Shown in pieces: positions 44,732 through 51,522 of a DNA stretch of 64,000 nt. This stretch comes from an uncultured Acidobacteriaceae bacterium (GTDB lineage Bacteria; Acidobacteriota; Terriglobia; Terriglobales; Acidobacteriaceae), in NCBI GenBank assembly GCA_937879855.1, contig CALFMO010000063.1:78995-142994 (forward strand), written 5' to 3'. The notes beneath the pieces are model-generated. The model had not been told where the DNA came from. It saw nothing but the letters and a program-made list of their open reading frames with translations, and did no database searches. A program made the translations under genes and the position numbers. Position 1 is the stretch's first letter. Every line of letters starts with the position of its first letter.

Positions 44732-45380
44732 CTACGATGGCTTTCCTTATCGACATCCATTTGTAACTTTGCATGAGATCATTCACGACGCGGAGGGCGC
44801 CCGCCTCGGTGCGGGGCAACTGGCCACTCCCCAGATGCTCATTGATTTGATGGTCAGTCTAGGGCGATCCGTGCCGGTGGAGATCCTGCCGGATCGGGTC
44901 TTGGTGCGTACTACGGAAATGATCGTGTGGTGGGCACCGGCCAGCGAACGAGTCATGTTTTTCAGCGACCGGGGAGGAGACGCCACGCTGCAGCAGTTGA
45001 ACGCAAAGCGGTTTCCACATCCGCCTCTGGTATACAGGGCCTGCGGTACTCATTTGGCGATTCGGGCGCTCGCTCGCAACGAACGCCCAACCGGGGCCAC
45101 GAAGCTATATATCGTGCCGTACTGGAATTGCAATGACGAAGGGATCGTGTGCACCGGCAGCATGAGGATACCGCACGAAAAATCGGTCACGGCAATTGAC
45201 CTCTGGGAACAGTCGTTCTTTCGGAGTGAGTTCACGCATGCGGCTGGCGGGACGAAGCAGACGCAATTTCCGGGCGGCTTTCTCGCCATGTGGTTGTCAC
45301 TTGCAGGAAAGAAGGAATTCCCCTCTCGCCATCTGGTGGACGCCCGCCAGACTCTGACTGACTTCGTGGAACAACCATGA
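44655..45380 (+). CDS. PRTRC system protein B (E2-like)
   Basis: A 241-residue protein from ATG 44655 (MNTSVNIGSSQDFRLSQALL). Conserved PRTRC-B features include FPYRHPFVTLHEI, ILPDRVLVRTTEMIVWWAPA, HPPLVYRACG and NCNDEGIVCTGSMRIP. The family is classed with prokaryotic E2-like domains; Cys166 in the IVCTGS motif (or Cys159) is the candidate thioester position. It overlaps the end of gene F by 77 bp and the ThiF gene by 4 bp (ATGA). A longer frame from 44580 would overlap F further and adds no conserved sequence. Confidence 0.85.
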   Translation: MNTSVNIGSSQDFRLSQALLVYGTSSYDGFPYRHPFVTLHEIIHDAEGARLGAGQLATPQMLIDLMVSLGRSVPVEILPDRVLVRTTEMIVWWAPASERVMFFSDRGGDATLQQLNAKRFPHPPLVYRACGTHLAIRALARNERPTGATKLYIVPYWNCNDEGIVCTGSMRIPHEKSVTAIDLWEQSFFRSEFTHAAGGTKQTQFPGGFLAMWLSLAGKKEFPSRHLVDARQTLTDFVEQP

Positions 45381-46216
45381 ACCCCTCGAAGGATGCGATC
45401 CCTGCTGCTACTGAACATTTCATTCCGACATCTCTTCTTCACAACCGAGTACGGGTTACGGTCGTCGGCTGCGGAGGAACGGGTAGTGCGATTGCCGCTG
45501 GCCTGCCGTACCTAAATCAGGCGATGAGAGCGCTCGGTCATCCGCATGGTCTCCAGGTGATATTCGTCGATGGAGATCGCGTATCCGAAGTCAACTGTGT
45601 GCGCCAGCCCTTCAGCGTCAGCGAAGTCGGGCTGTACAAGGCGACCGTGCTCGCTACCAGAATCAACCTCTTCTGGGGGCTTGGCTGGAGAGGAGTTCCG
45701 CAGTTCCTGGATGAGAGATGGAACGATCAAACCGACATTCTGATCGGCTGTGTGGATTCTCGCAAAGCTCGCGATGCGATCGTAAAGTCCGCGGCGCATT
45801 CGAACTGCCGATATTGGCTCGATCTCGGAAACAACGCCGATAGCGGCCAATTCATCTTGGGCGAACCCGACAATCACCATTCGAAAAACTATCCCATGCG
45901 TTTGCCCACGGTTGCTGACTTGTTCCCGGAAATTGTCAATCCGAAGTTAGACAAGAAGGACAAACTGCCGACTTGCAGCGCAGTCGAGGCGCTCGAGCGA
46001 CAAGAACCGTTCGTCAACCAGACGCTGGCCTATCAAGCGTTGGCCATGTTGGCCCGACTCTTTCGTTACGGCCGGCTCTCTTATCACGGTGGCTTCGTTA
46101 ATCTCGCGTCGGGCCGCACGTCCCCTCTCCCTGTAGATCCCGCCGTCTGGCAGCGGATCATGGAGCGGAACCAGCAAAAGAACCGAGCTCTGCCGAGAAC
46201 TCGTAAAGCGGCCTGA
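45377..46216 (+). CDS. PRTRC system ThiF family protein (E1-like)
   Basis: A 279-residue E1/ThiF/MoeB-fold enzyme. The nucleotide-binding motif VVGCGGTGSAIA is at 29-40. VDGDRVSEVNCVRQPF (65-79) supplies the adenylating Asp, Asn and Arg, Lys88 follows, and CVDSRKARDAI is at 125-135. LPTCSAVEALERQEPFVNQ places a candidate catalytic Cys at 200. It would adenylate the C-terminal Gly of a ubiquitin-like partner, most simply PRTRC protein C. No CxxC zinc pairs are visible. It is coupled to gene B by an ATGA overlap and followed 59 bp later by dnaN. Confidence 0.9.
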   Translation: MNPSKDAIPAATEHFIPTSLLHNRVRVTVVGCGGTGSAIAAGLPYLNQAMRALGHPHGLQVIFVDGDRVSEVNCVRQPFSVSEVGLYKATVLATRINLFWGLGWRGVPQFLDERWNDQTDILIGCVDSRKARDAIVKSAAHSNCRYWLDLGNNADSGQFILGEPDNHHSKNYPMRLPTVADLFPEIVNPKLDKKDKLPTCSAVEALERQEPFVNQTLAYQALAMLARLFRYGRLSYHGGFVNLASGRTSPLPVDPAVWQRIMERNQQKNRALPRTRKAA

Positions 46217-46275
46217 GTGACGCCTTCAACACATCATCGTTCTTTGTTTACCTCACCAAGAAAGAAGATCAAATT

Positions 46276-47436
46276 ATGGCTACCGCACCCGTTCATCCAG
46301 AGCCGGAGTCCGCCGGCTTCGAAATCCAAATCGAGAAAAGAGAGCTGCTAAAGGAATTATCCGTAACGCAGGGCGTTGTGGAACGCAAATCGACCATTCC
46401 GATCCTTACGAGCTTTTTGTTCGAAACGGCCGGCAACAAAAATCTGTTGATCACAGCTACCGACCTGGAGCTGAGTCTCCGAACCGTCTGCACGGCCCAA
46501 GTCACGAGACCCGGATCGTGCACGCTTCCAGCTCGTAAATTGTACGAATACGTTCGCTTGCTTGGAGACGGCGACATCACCATCAAATCCTTGCCGAATG
46601 ACTGGGTACAGATTCGCAGCGGCCGATCGCATACAAAGATGGTCGGTTTGGCACGTAAGAATTTTCCCAGCCTACCACTGTTTCCGGCGAGTTCAGCAAT
46701 CACTCTCCCAAGGGACGCTCTGCGCACCATGATTGCGCGAACGATCTTTGCAATATCGCAGGAGGAGTCCCGCTACACGCTCAATGGCGCATTGCTCATC
46801 TTGCAGCCGGACTCGATGGCGATGGTTGCCACGGACGGCCACCGGCTGGCCTACATAAAGACAGCGCGAACGACCGTAGGCGTAAATTCAGAGACTCGCG
46901 TGCTCATTCCGCGCAAAGCGTTGGCCGAGATTTATTCTCTCTTGAATTCAGGTGCAGCGGATATATTCCAGTTTGCCCGAGACGACTCCAACCTTTTCTT
47001 CCGCATCGGGACCCGGTTACTGACATCACGGCAGCTGGCAGGAGTCTTCCCGAACTATGAAGCGGTGATGCCGCGCGACCTGCCACATGAATTGTCGATC
47101 CCTTCGGCCGAGTTCTCGCTGGCCATCCAACGAGTATCGCAATTTGCCGATACTTCCAACGCAATTCGCCTTACGACTGATAAAAATGAGTTGCGACTCT
47201 CTTGCTCAAATGCCGAGATGGGAGAGTCCCAGGAGAGTCTCGGGACCACCTACGTCGGGGACCAGGTTAAGATCGGCTTCAATTCAGAATATCTCCTCGA
47301 CTTTGTAAAGGTAGCCGGCGCGGAGAGAGTGACACTTCATTTCAAAGAGCCCAATGGCGCAGCAGAGTTTAGACCAGAGCAGGCCACCAGCAGCAATTAC
47401 CAATATCGCTATGTTATGATGCCGATGCGCGCTTGA
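46276..47436 (+). CDS. dnaN: DNA polymerase III beta subunit (sliding clamp), element-borne copy
   Basis: A 386-residue three-domain clamp. ELLKELSVTQGVVERKSTIP opens domain 1, ATDLELSLR is the classical early motif, NGALLILQPDSMAMVATDGH with RLAYIK is the domain 2 hallmark, and YRYVMMPMR is the C-terminal peptide-binding pocket region. The clamp tethers polymerase to DNA. Chromosomal dnaN normally lies beside dnaA/recF; here it sits directly downstream of the PRTRC genes in the same direction, so it is an element-specific second clamp. A ~137-bp fragment nearly identical to codons 159-207 recurs at 61741-61877. Confidence 0.93.
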   Translation: MATAPVHPEPESAGFEIQIEKRELLKELSVTQGVVERKSTIPILTSFLFETAGNKNLLITATDLELSLRTVCTAQVTRPGSCTLPARKLYEYVRLLGDGDITIKSLPNDWVQIRSGRSHTKMVGLARKNFPSLPLFPASSAITLPRDALRTMIARTIFAISQEESRYTLNGALLILQPDSMAMVATDGHRLAYIKTARTTVGVNSETRVLIPRKALAEIYSLLNSGAADIFQFARDDSNLFFRIGTRLLTSRQLAGVFPNYEAVMPRDLPHELSIPSAEFSLAIQRVSQFADTSNAIRLTTDKNELRLSCSNAEMGESQESLGTTYVGDQVKIGFNSEYLLDFVKVAGAERVTLHFKEPNGAAEFRPEQATSSNYQYRYVMMPMRA

Positions 47437-47483
47437 TCTCTGGCCATCACGGGTTCTGTGATTTGAAGCATTAATTGGCACTA

Positions 47484-47502
47484 ACTGCCACTTTATGCTT
47501 CC
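47484..47502. repeat. ACTGC...TTATGCTTCC motif, copy 1
   Basis: ACTGCCACTTTATGCTTCC, one of four copies of a consensus ACTGCNANCTTATGCTTCC. The others are clustered at 49990-50114. This copy lies 48 bp after the dnaN stop. The gap 47437-47927 contains only this motif and a copy of repeat A. Confidence 0.5.
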
Positions 47503-47620
47503 TAAGCTTGTTAAGTATCCGGATGTCGCCGGTCTTGCCGGCGATTGTCAGATCTGCCTTTTGGCGGAGGGCGATATCTTCGGGTGCGACTTCGCGACTT
47601 CGTGTGGGCCAAGAACATTT

Positions 47621-47711
47621 AACCGCTTGGCGGGTCGACCTTTCGAATGACAACCCTCCGCACGCCAGCCAACGTCCCAGATGCCCGTTTCTGGCCAACT
47701 TCCGGATTGCC
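47621..47711. repeat. Repeat A, copy 1 (partial)
   Basis: About 90 bp beginning AACCGCTTGGCGGGTCG and including TTTCGAATGACAACCC. It is homologous to 51202-51292 and to the end of 56239-56429, all in the same orientation. It is the shortest of the three copies. Confidence 0.8.
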
Positions 47712-47927
47712 AACTATCTGCTCGGAACGACGTCAGATCGGCCGCAATGCGCGTTAGACGGCCAAGTGATGATGAGGATTACGCGGCATGTCATTTACAC
47801 TTATCTTTTTGACAAGAGCGAAAATCGATGACCCGCAGCAACTTGTACGCTAGACGGTGTGTTCAAAGGCGTAGGTGCTGCGCTCATTCACGCGCCAACT
47901 GAAAGGTGAACGAGGAGCGCAATTGCG

Positions 47928-48065
47928 ATGAAGACTGCCTCATATCGTGAAGCTTTCGCCATCGCAGCGCGGTCGCTTAACGCGGCCAAGTTGCGCAGCT
48001 TTCTGACGCTGCTTGGGATCATTCTTGCTACAACCACGCTTGATCGTCGTTATGTCGATGGTTAA
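47928..48065 (+). pseudogene. MacB-type ABC transporter permease fragment
   Basis: ATG 47928, with GAGGAGCG upstream, opens MKTASYREAFAIAARSLNAA and KLRSFLTLLGIILATTTL, the first ~38 residues of a MacB/FtsX-like permease leading into transmembrane helix 1. The frame then shifts: IVVMSMV, the expected continuation of the helix, is readable in another phase just after. It stops at 48065, and no downstream permease sequence follows. A stump of an acidobacterial-type efflux permease, not functional. Confidence 0.65.
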
Positions 48066-48246
48066 GCCCTGTTTCGCAACGTCGAGGTAACATGTTACCG
48101 ATCTCACACTAAGTCGTCGATTCTGTGTAAGCTGACACTTACGGGATGCGCGGTCGGTCCGATGTGGCTGTCCGACACCGAGAGCCTGCTCTGCTCGAGC
48201 GGGGCGCAATCAACCAATTTCGGAATTGGACGGGCGGAGGAGGAGG

Positions 48247-49596
48247 TCATACTCCTTTTTTGGTCCACGTTGAACCATTGGACCACCGAATCGTGTTCGG
48301 GGCGATCAGCGTGCCGCTGTATGCGTGATCATCCGGAAAAGTCACTGTGATGCTGGAGCTGTCGATGATCTTCCCGTTCGCGTTGGGCCGCTCGAAATCC
48401 GACATATCAATGGTGAGCGAGACAGGTCCGGCGAAGATAACCGCAACCCACGGGCTGCCGTCGGTCCAACTGCCATTCAGATCGAATGCGGTGTTGATGA
48501 TTTTTTGCCATTGTGATCCGTTGGACCAGTGAATGCTGTTTCCGACGAGTTGACCCGTGTAGCTTCGATCATCCGGAAAGTCCGCCGTGATTTGCGCGTA
48601 GCCATCAACAGTCCCGCTCGCCGCCGGCCTGCCAAAGGCCGACATGTCGATCGAGAGCGTTCGGCGTCTGACGGAGATGACAGCATTCCGGGAACTCCCG
48701 TCGGTCCAATCGCCATTCAAACTGACTTCGGTGGCAATAGGAGTCCAGTCGGCTGGAAACGTGAGCATCGAGAACAGGTTCACGTCGGCCGGGCACCCGC
48801 TGCCGGCCGTCACCACATCGCGGAACTCCCTGTGGTGCCACCGCGCCATGCATAGACCCACAACCCGTTCGGGCTGGTACGTAAAGGGTGATCCGTAGTC
48901 CGTCAAGTCTATGTGGTTGCCGTTGTAGTCAGTATTCTGCCCTGCGGAACGCTGTCGGCATGGCGCAACCTCGCTCGTGTAGTCGATGGCATCGATCAAG
49001 GCGGCCTCGTAGTTGGAATAGGTATTCCATACTGAGATCAAGACACCCATTTCCCAAAAGCCAACGTCGGCGAGCGAGGGGCCATTTCTCCACGCTTGAA
49101 ATCCGAGCCTTCCGTTACCAATGCGGTATTCCACGTACGAGATGTCATCCGTGGACCACTTCTCGGCGTCGTTGACGATGCCGCGGTATTTCAAGGCCGG
49201 CATGTCGAAGACCACGGCCCCGGCTCCAGGCCCGCTCCCTCCCGCCAACGCATTGGCCCCTGCACGCAACGGCGTCAGATCGATTGTCCGGCCGCCGATG
49301 ACGATCGACCCGTTGGCCGACGTTATCGCGTCCAGGACGGGATCGCCGAAGGTGACCATGGGGGTGCCATCGGCGGACCGACGTACATAGGCGCCTTTGC
49401 GGGAAAGTGAGCCGCGGACACCGCCGCCCTGCGCTTTTGCACCGAACGTCTCAACTACGTAAGCGTTGAGCGCGTTTTGGTCAGCGAACGAGTGTGAGCC
49501 GGGTTGTATCACCCCGTTGTTGGTGGCGATTTGGGCACTTCCGTTGCCCTGTTTGTGTATGATTTGGCTCATCGTGAGAATTTCTTGCGGTGCCAT
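48247..49596 (-). CDS. Hypothetical protein with two C-terminal ~78-residue repeats
   Basis: A 449-residue protein of no recognised family. ATG 49596 follows TGGAGG at 7-bp spacing; an in-frame ATG 14 codons upstream is less likely. The N-terminal ~290 residues include a Gly/Ala-rich stretch and Trp/Tyr-rich blocks (DISYVEYRIGNGRLGFQAWR, CMARWHHREFRDVV). The C-terminus is a tandem duplication at residues ~293-372 and 373-449, each with LNGxWTDGS, SIDMSxF, TxxFPDDxxYxGxL and IxWSNGSxWxK. The repeats look like beta-rich lipocalin- or ligand-binding-like units. No signal peptide is apparent. It lies just outside the PRTRC/dnaN module. Confidence 0.65.
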   Translation of the reverse strand: MAPQEILTMSQIIHKQGNGSAQIATNNGVIQPGSHSFADQNALNAYVVETFGAKAQGGGVRGSLSRKGAYVRRSADGTPMVTFGDPVLDAITSANGSIVIGGRTIDLTPLRAGANALAGGSGPGAGAVVFDMPALKYRGIVNDAEKWSTDDISYVEYRIGNGRLGFQAWRNGPSLADVGFWEMGVLISVWNTYSNYEAALIDAIDYTSEVAPCRQRSAGQNTDYNGNHIDLTDYGSPFTYQPERVVGLCMARWHHREFRDVVTAGSGCPADVNLFSMLTFPADWTPIATEVSLNGDWTDGSSRNAVISVRRRTLSIDMSAFGRPAASGTVDGYAQITADFPDDRSYTGQLVGNSIHWSNGSQWQKIINTAFDLNGSWTDGSPWVAVIFAGPVSLTIDMSDFERPNANGKIIDSSSITVTFPDDHAYSGTLIAPNTIRWSNGSTWTKKGV

Positions 49597-49860
49597 CTGG
49601 ATACCTCCACTCTCATGCGTCATTGGGTCCGCCGTCACCGACGTGTCAGCTCTCAGTCGGAATCTCTTTTTGACTCCAAAAACCGCTGCAGGCCACTATC
49701 TATGGCAGCTGCGACGATAACTTCAATTCGGATCGGAAAGCTCTCTAATGTTTGTGCATCTGAAGACCTGAACGTTTCAAAAATTCTTGGATAGGCTTTT
49801 GGAAATCTAACCCCTGTCAGACAAGTCTACGATCTTAAGAAGCGACGCCACCGAGACGCC

Positions 49861-49974
49861 CCAGAAGTCGGCTTATGGGAAGTCTCAGAGATCCTTCCAT
49901 CCGCGTTCGCCGGGTGGCAGGTAGTACGAATCCACGTGAAACCCGTCACACCACGGAGCGTCACGTCTCAGCGA
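49861..49974. repeat. Repeat C, copy 1
   Basis: About 110 bp (core TCCGCGTTCGCCGGGTGGCA) matching 62715-62824 in the same orientation at roughly 85-90% identity by eye. Translated, both read LWE(I/V)SE(M/I)LPSAFAGWQ followed by a VKPVT block, which hints at a decayed coding fragment of unknown origin. Confidence 0.75.
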
Positions 49975-49989
49975 TGCGAGCTGCACTTT

Positions 49990-50114
49990 CTGCCAGCTTA
50001 TGCTTCCGATTTGCCCTTACTGCAACTTTATGCTTCCAAAGCGGTGAAATGGATCGGCACACGCCAGACTGATTTCAAAAGACTTCTGTTCCGTCTACTG
50101 CGATCTTATGCTTC
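49990..50114. repeat. Cluster of three ACTGC...TTATGCTTC motifs
   Basis: Copies at 49990-50007 (CTGCCAGCTTATGCTTCC), 50019-50037 (ACTGCAACTTTATGCTTCC) and 50097-50114 (ACTGCGATCTTATGCTTC). The first two start 29-30 bp apart. Spaced direct repeats of this size beside a clamp/PRTRC module could be iterons or repeat-protein sites; they could also be debris of a short dispersed repeat. A further ACTGCCA follows at about 50119. Confidence 0.5.
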
Positions 50115-50189
50115 ATTTCACTGCCAATTTTTGGTTCAAGGGACAGGTTCACACCAAAGTGAGCATCCGAGGCACTTTAGGAGGCGCGA

Positions 50190-50483
50190 GTGGCGAAGGT
50201 TGTAATTCAACTCATCAACGATACCGGAGAAGTCGAAGACGAATCGACTCTAATCGCCGGGTCGACCGATCAAGAAGCGGAGCGGGCTTTCGCAAGGGCT
50301 GTGCATGAAGCTGCCCCAAAACTGAGCTCCTCCATGGAGCTGGTCGTGGAATTTCATTACAAGGACGGGGATGTCGGTGCTTACAGGACTTTGCTGTGCA
50401 GAACCTTTGGGCGCAGTTCACGAGGGACCACGAAGCGTCACACATCATTATCCGTCCCGATACCGAAGAAGGCCAACTGCTGA
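50190..50483 (+). CDS. Hypothetical small protein (possibly frameshifted at its 3' end)
   Basis: GTG 50190 follows AGGAGGCGC at good spacing. The first ~65 residues (AKVVIQLINDTGEVEDESTL, ELVVEFHYKDGDVG) look genuine. Beyond about 50378 the listed frame becomes Arg/Ser-rich, while the -1 frame reads QDFAVQNLWAQFTRDHEASH and continues to a TAG at 50522-50524. A frameshift near 50380-50390 is therefore likely. No family recognised. Confidence 0.45.
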   Translation: MAKVVIQLINDTGEVEDESTLIAGSTDQEAERAFARAVHEAAPKLSSSMELVVEFHYKDGDVGAYRTLLCRTFGRSSRGTTKRHTSLSVPIPKKANC

Positions 50484-50558
50484 GTAATCGCCTGCACGCC
50501 TCCGCGAGGACGGCCGCTTTGTAGCGCGGGCCGAGGATACAAAATTGGAGCGTGAAAG

Positions 50559-51020
50559 TTGAAGTTTATAAAAGAGGACCCGCTCTATAACTGGGGCACG
50601 AACGACCCAGCCAGCCTCTATATCAATCACACCAGCAAAGAACCTGAGCCTCCGAAGGAATTTGCCTGCACGGTAATCGGTCACTCTGGAATTCTGCGAC
50701 CAGCCACCATATCGGTGCAAACTGCGGATCTCGAGTTTTTGGGAGCCGGGCTGTTCGGTCCGCCGCGCGACAAGAGCGAGCACCATGGGGGATGGACGGG
50801 CGACGCTTACAAATTCGGCGTCTATGCGCACCTGTCCAGCCGCAGCCGACATCATGTCGTGATTTTGCGAACCGATGGCGGAGGTTTCTATTCCTCTGGA
50901 TGTGAGCCTGACGGCCGCGGAAATGTGGCGACATCTATGCAACACGTGCTCTCCCGAAATGCTATGGGACATTTGTTCCTGCGTGGTTCATACCCATGGC
51001 CTCTCCCGGGACAACGGTAG
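50559..51020 (+). CDS. Hypothetical protein
   Basis: A 153-codon frame starting MKFIKEDPLYNWGTNDPASL. The first ~100 residues (FACTVIGHSGILRPATISVQ, DAYKFGVYAHLSSRSRHHVV) read like a real alpha/beta domain. The last ~40 look out of phase, because an overlapping frame from ATG 50875 (MAEVSIPLDVSLTAAEMWRH, ending 51147) has the better composition. The two may be one frameshifted gene or two overlapping small genes. No known family; the 3' part enters repeat A. Confidence 0.4.
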   Translation: MKFIKEDPLYNWGTNDPASLYINHTSKEPEPPKEFACTVIGHSGILRPATISVQTADLEFLGAGLFGPPRDKSEHHGGWTGDAYKFGVYAHLSSRSRHHVVILRTDGGGFYSSGCEPDGRGNVATSMQHVLSRNAMGHLFLRGSYPWPLPGQR

Positions 51021-51147
51021 GCGGGAAATCATGGAGGTCTACGCAGAGGGGGGACTCAAAAAAAAGCGAGGTCGCAATGGTGTTCAGGTCTATATCAAAA
51101 CGAAGTTCAACCCTATAGCGCCCTGCCAACCAGTGGCTTCGGAGTGA
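50875..51147 (+). CDS. Hypothetical small protein overlapping the previous gene
   Basis: A 90-codon frame with an acceptable N-terminal region (VSLTAAEMWRHLCNTCSPEM, DICSCVVHTHGLSRDNGRRE) and four Cys. Its last ~23 codons lie inside repeat A copy 2, so the 3' end was formed or altered by the repeat. Without a homologue, I cannot tell whether it is a gene of its own or the C-terminal part of the frame at 50559. Confidence 0.3.
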   Translation: MAEVSIPLDVSLTAAEMWRHLCNTCSPEMLWDICSCVVHTHGLSRDNGRREIMEVYAEGGLKKKRGRNGVQVYIKTKFNPIAPCQPVASE

Positions 51148-51292
51148 CCGCCACAATTTCCTCTCTCACAGGTCAGCAAGCAATCTCCCAAAATTACCGC
51201 TAACCGCTTGGCGGGTCGGCCTTTCGAATGACAACCCGCCGCATGCCAACCAATGTCCCAGATGCCCGCTTCTGGCTAGCTTCCGGTTTGCC
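51081..51292. repeat. Repeat A, copy 2 (longest)
   Basis: About 210 bp beginning TGTTCAGGTCTATATCAAAA. Its first ~190 bp match 56239-56429 at roughly 90% by eye, and its last ~90 bp match 47621-47711. All three copies have the same orientation. No terminal inverted repeats or target duplications were seen. The stretch 51293-51522 holds no gene. Confidence 0.85.
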
Positions 51293-51522
51293 ATCCGGGC
51301 GTTAGTCGTCGCATGTGGTACGAAGAGTAGTTCTCCCGTTCGTCGTTAGCTTGGAAGACCTGGCACGTGGAATTGAAAATTGAATGCGATCGAACCCGGA
51401 AACGCAATATGCGTTGACCACTTTCGCCGGCTAGTTGGATGTCTAAAAAAAAAATAGGTCGGACGTGAGATTCCGTACCTGAGAAACCAAGGCTCTTTGC
51501 GGGCTTCTCGCGTTCCCGTATT

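Larger units (their letters stand above)
49597..50189. other. Repeat-rich intergenic stretch
   Basis: No gene seen. It contains repeat C copy 1 and three copies of the TTATGCTTC motif, listed separately. Short open frames here are interrupted and lack ribosome sites. Confidence 0.5.

Noticed and set aside
47475..47831. A 118-codon plus-strand frame after dnaN
   Set aside because: It consists of the TTATGCTTC motif and repeat A sequence, has no ribosome site, and the other repeat copies are not open in the same way.
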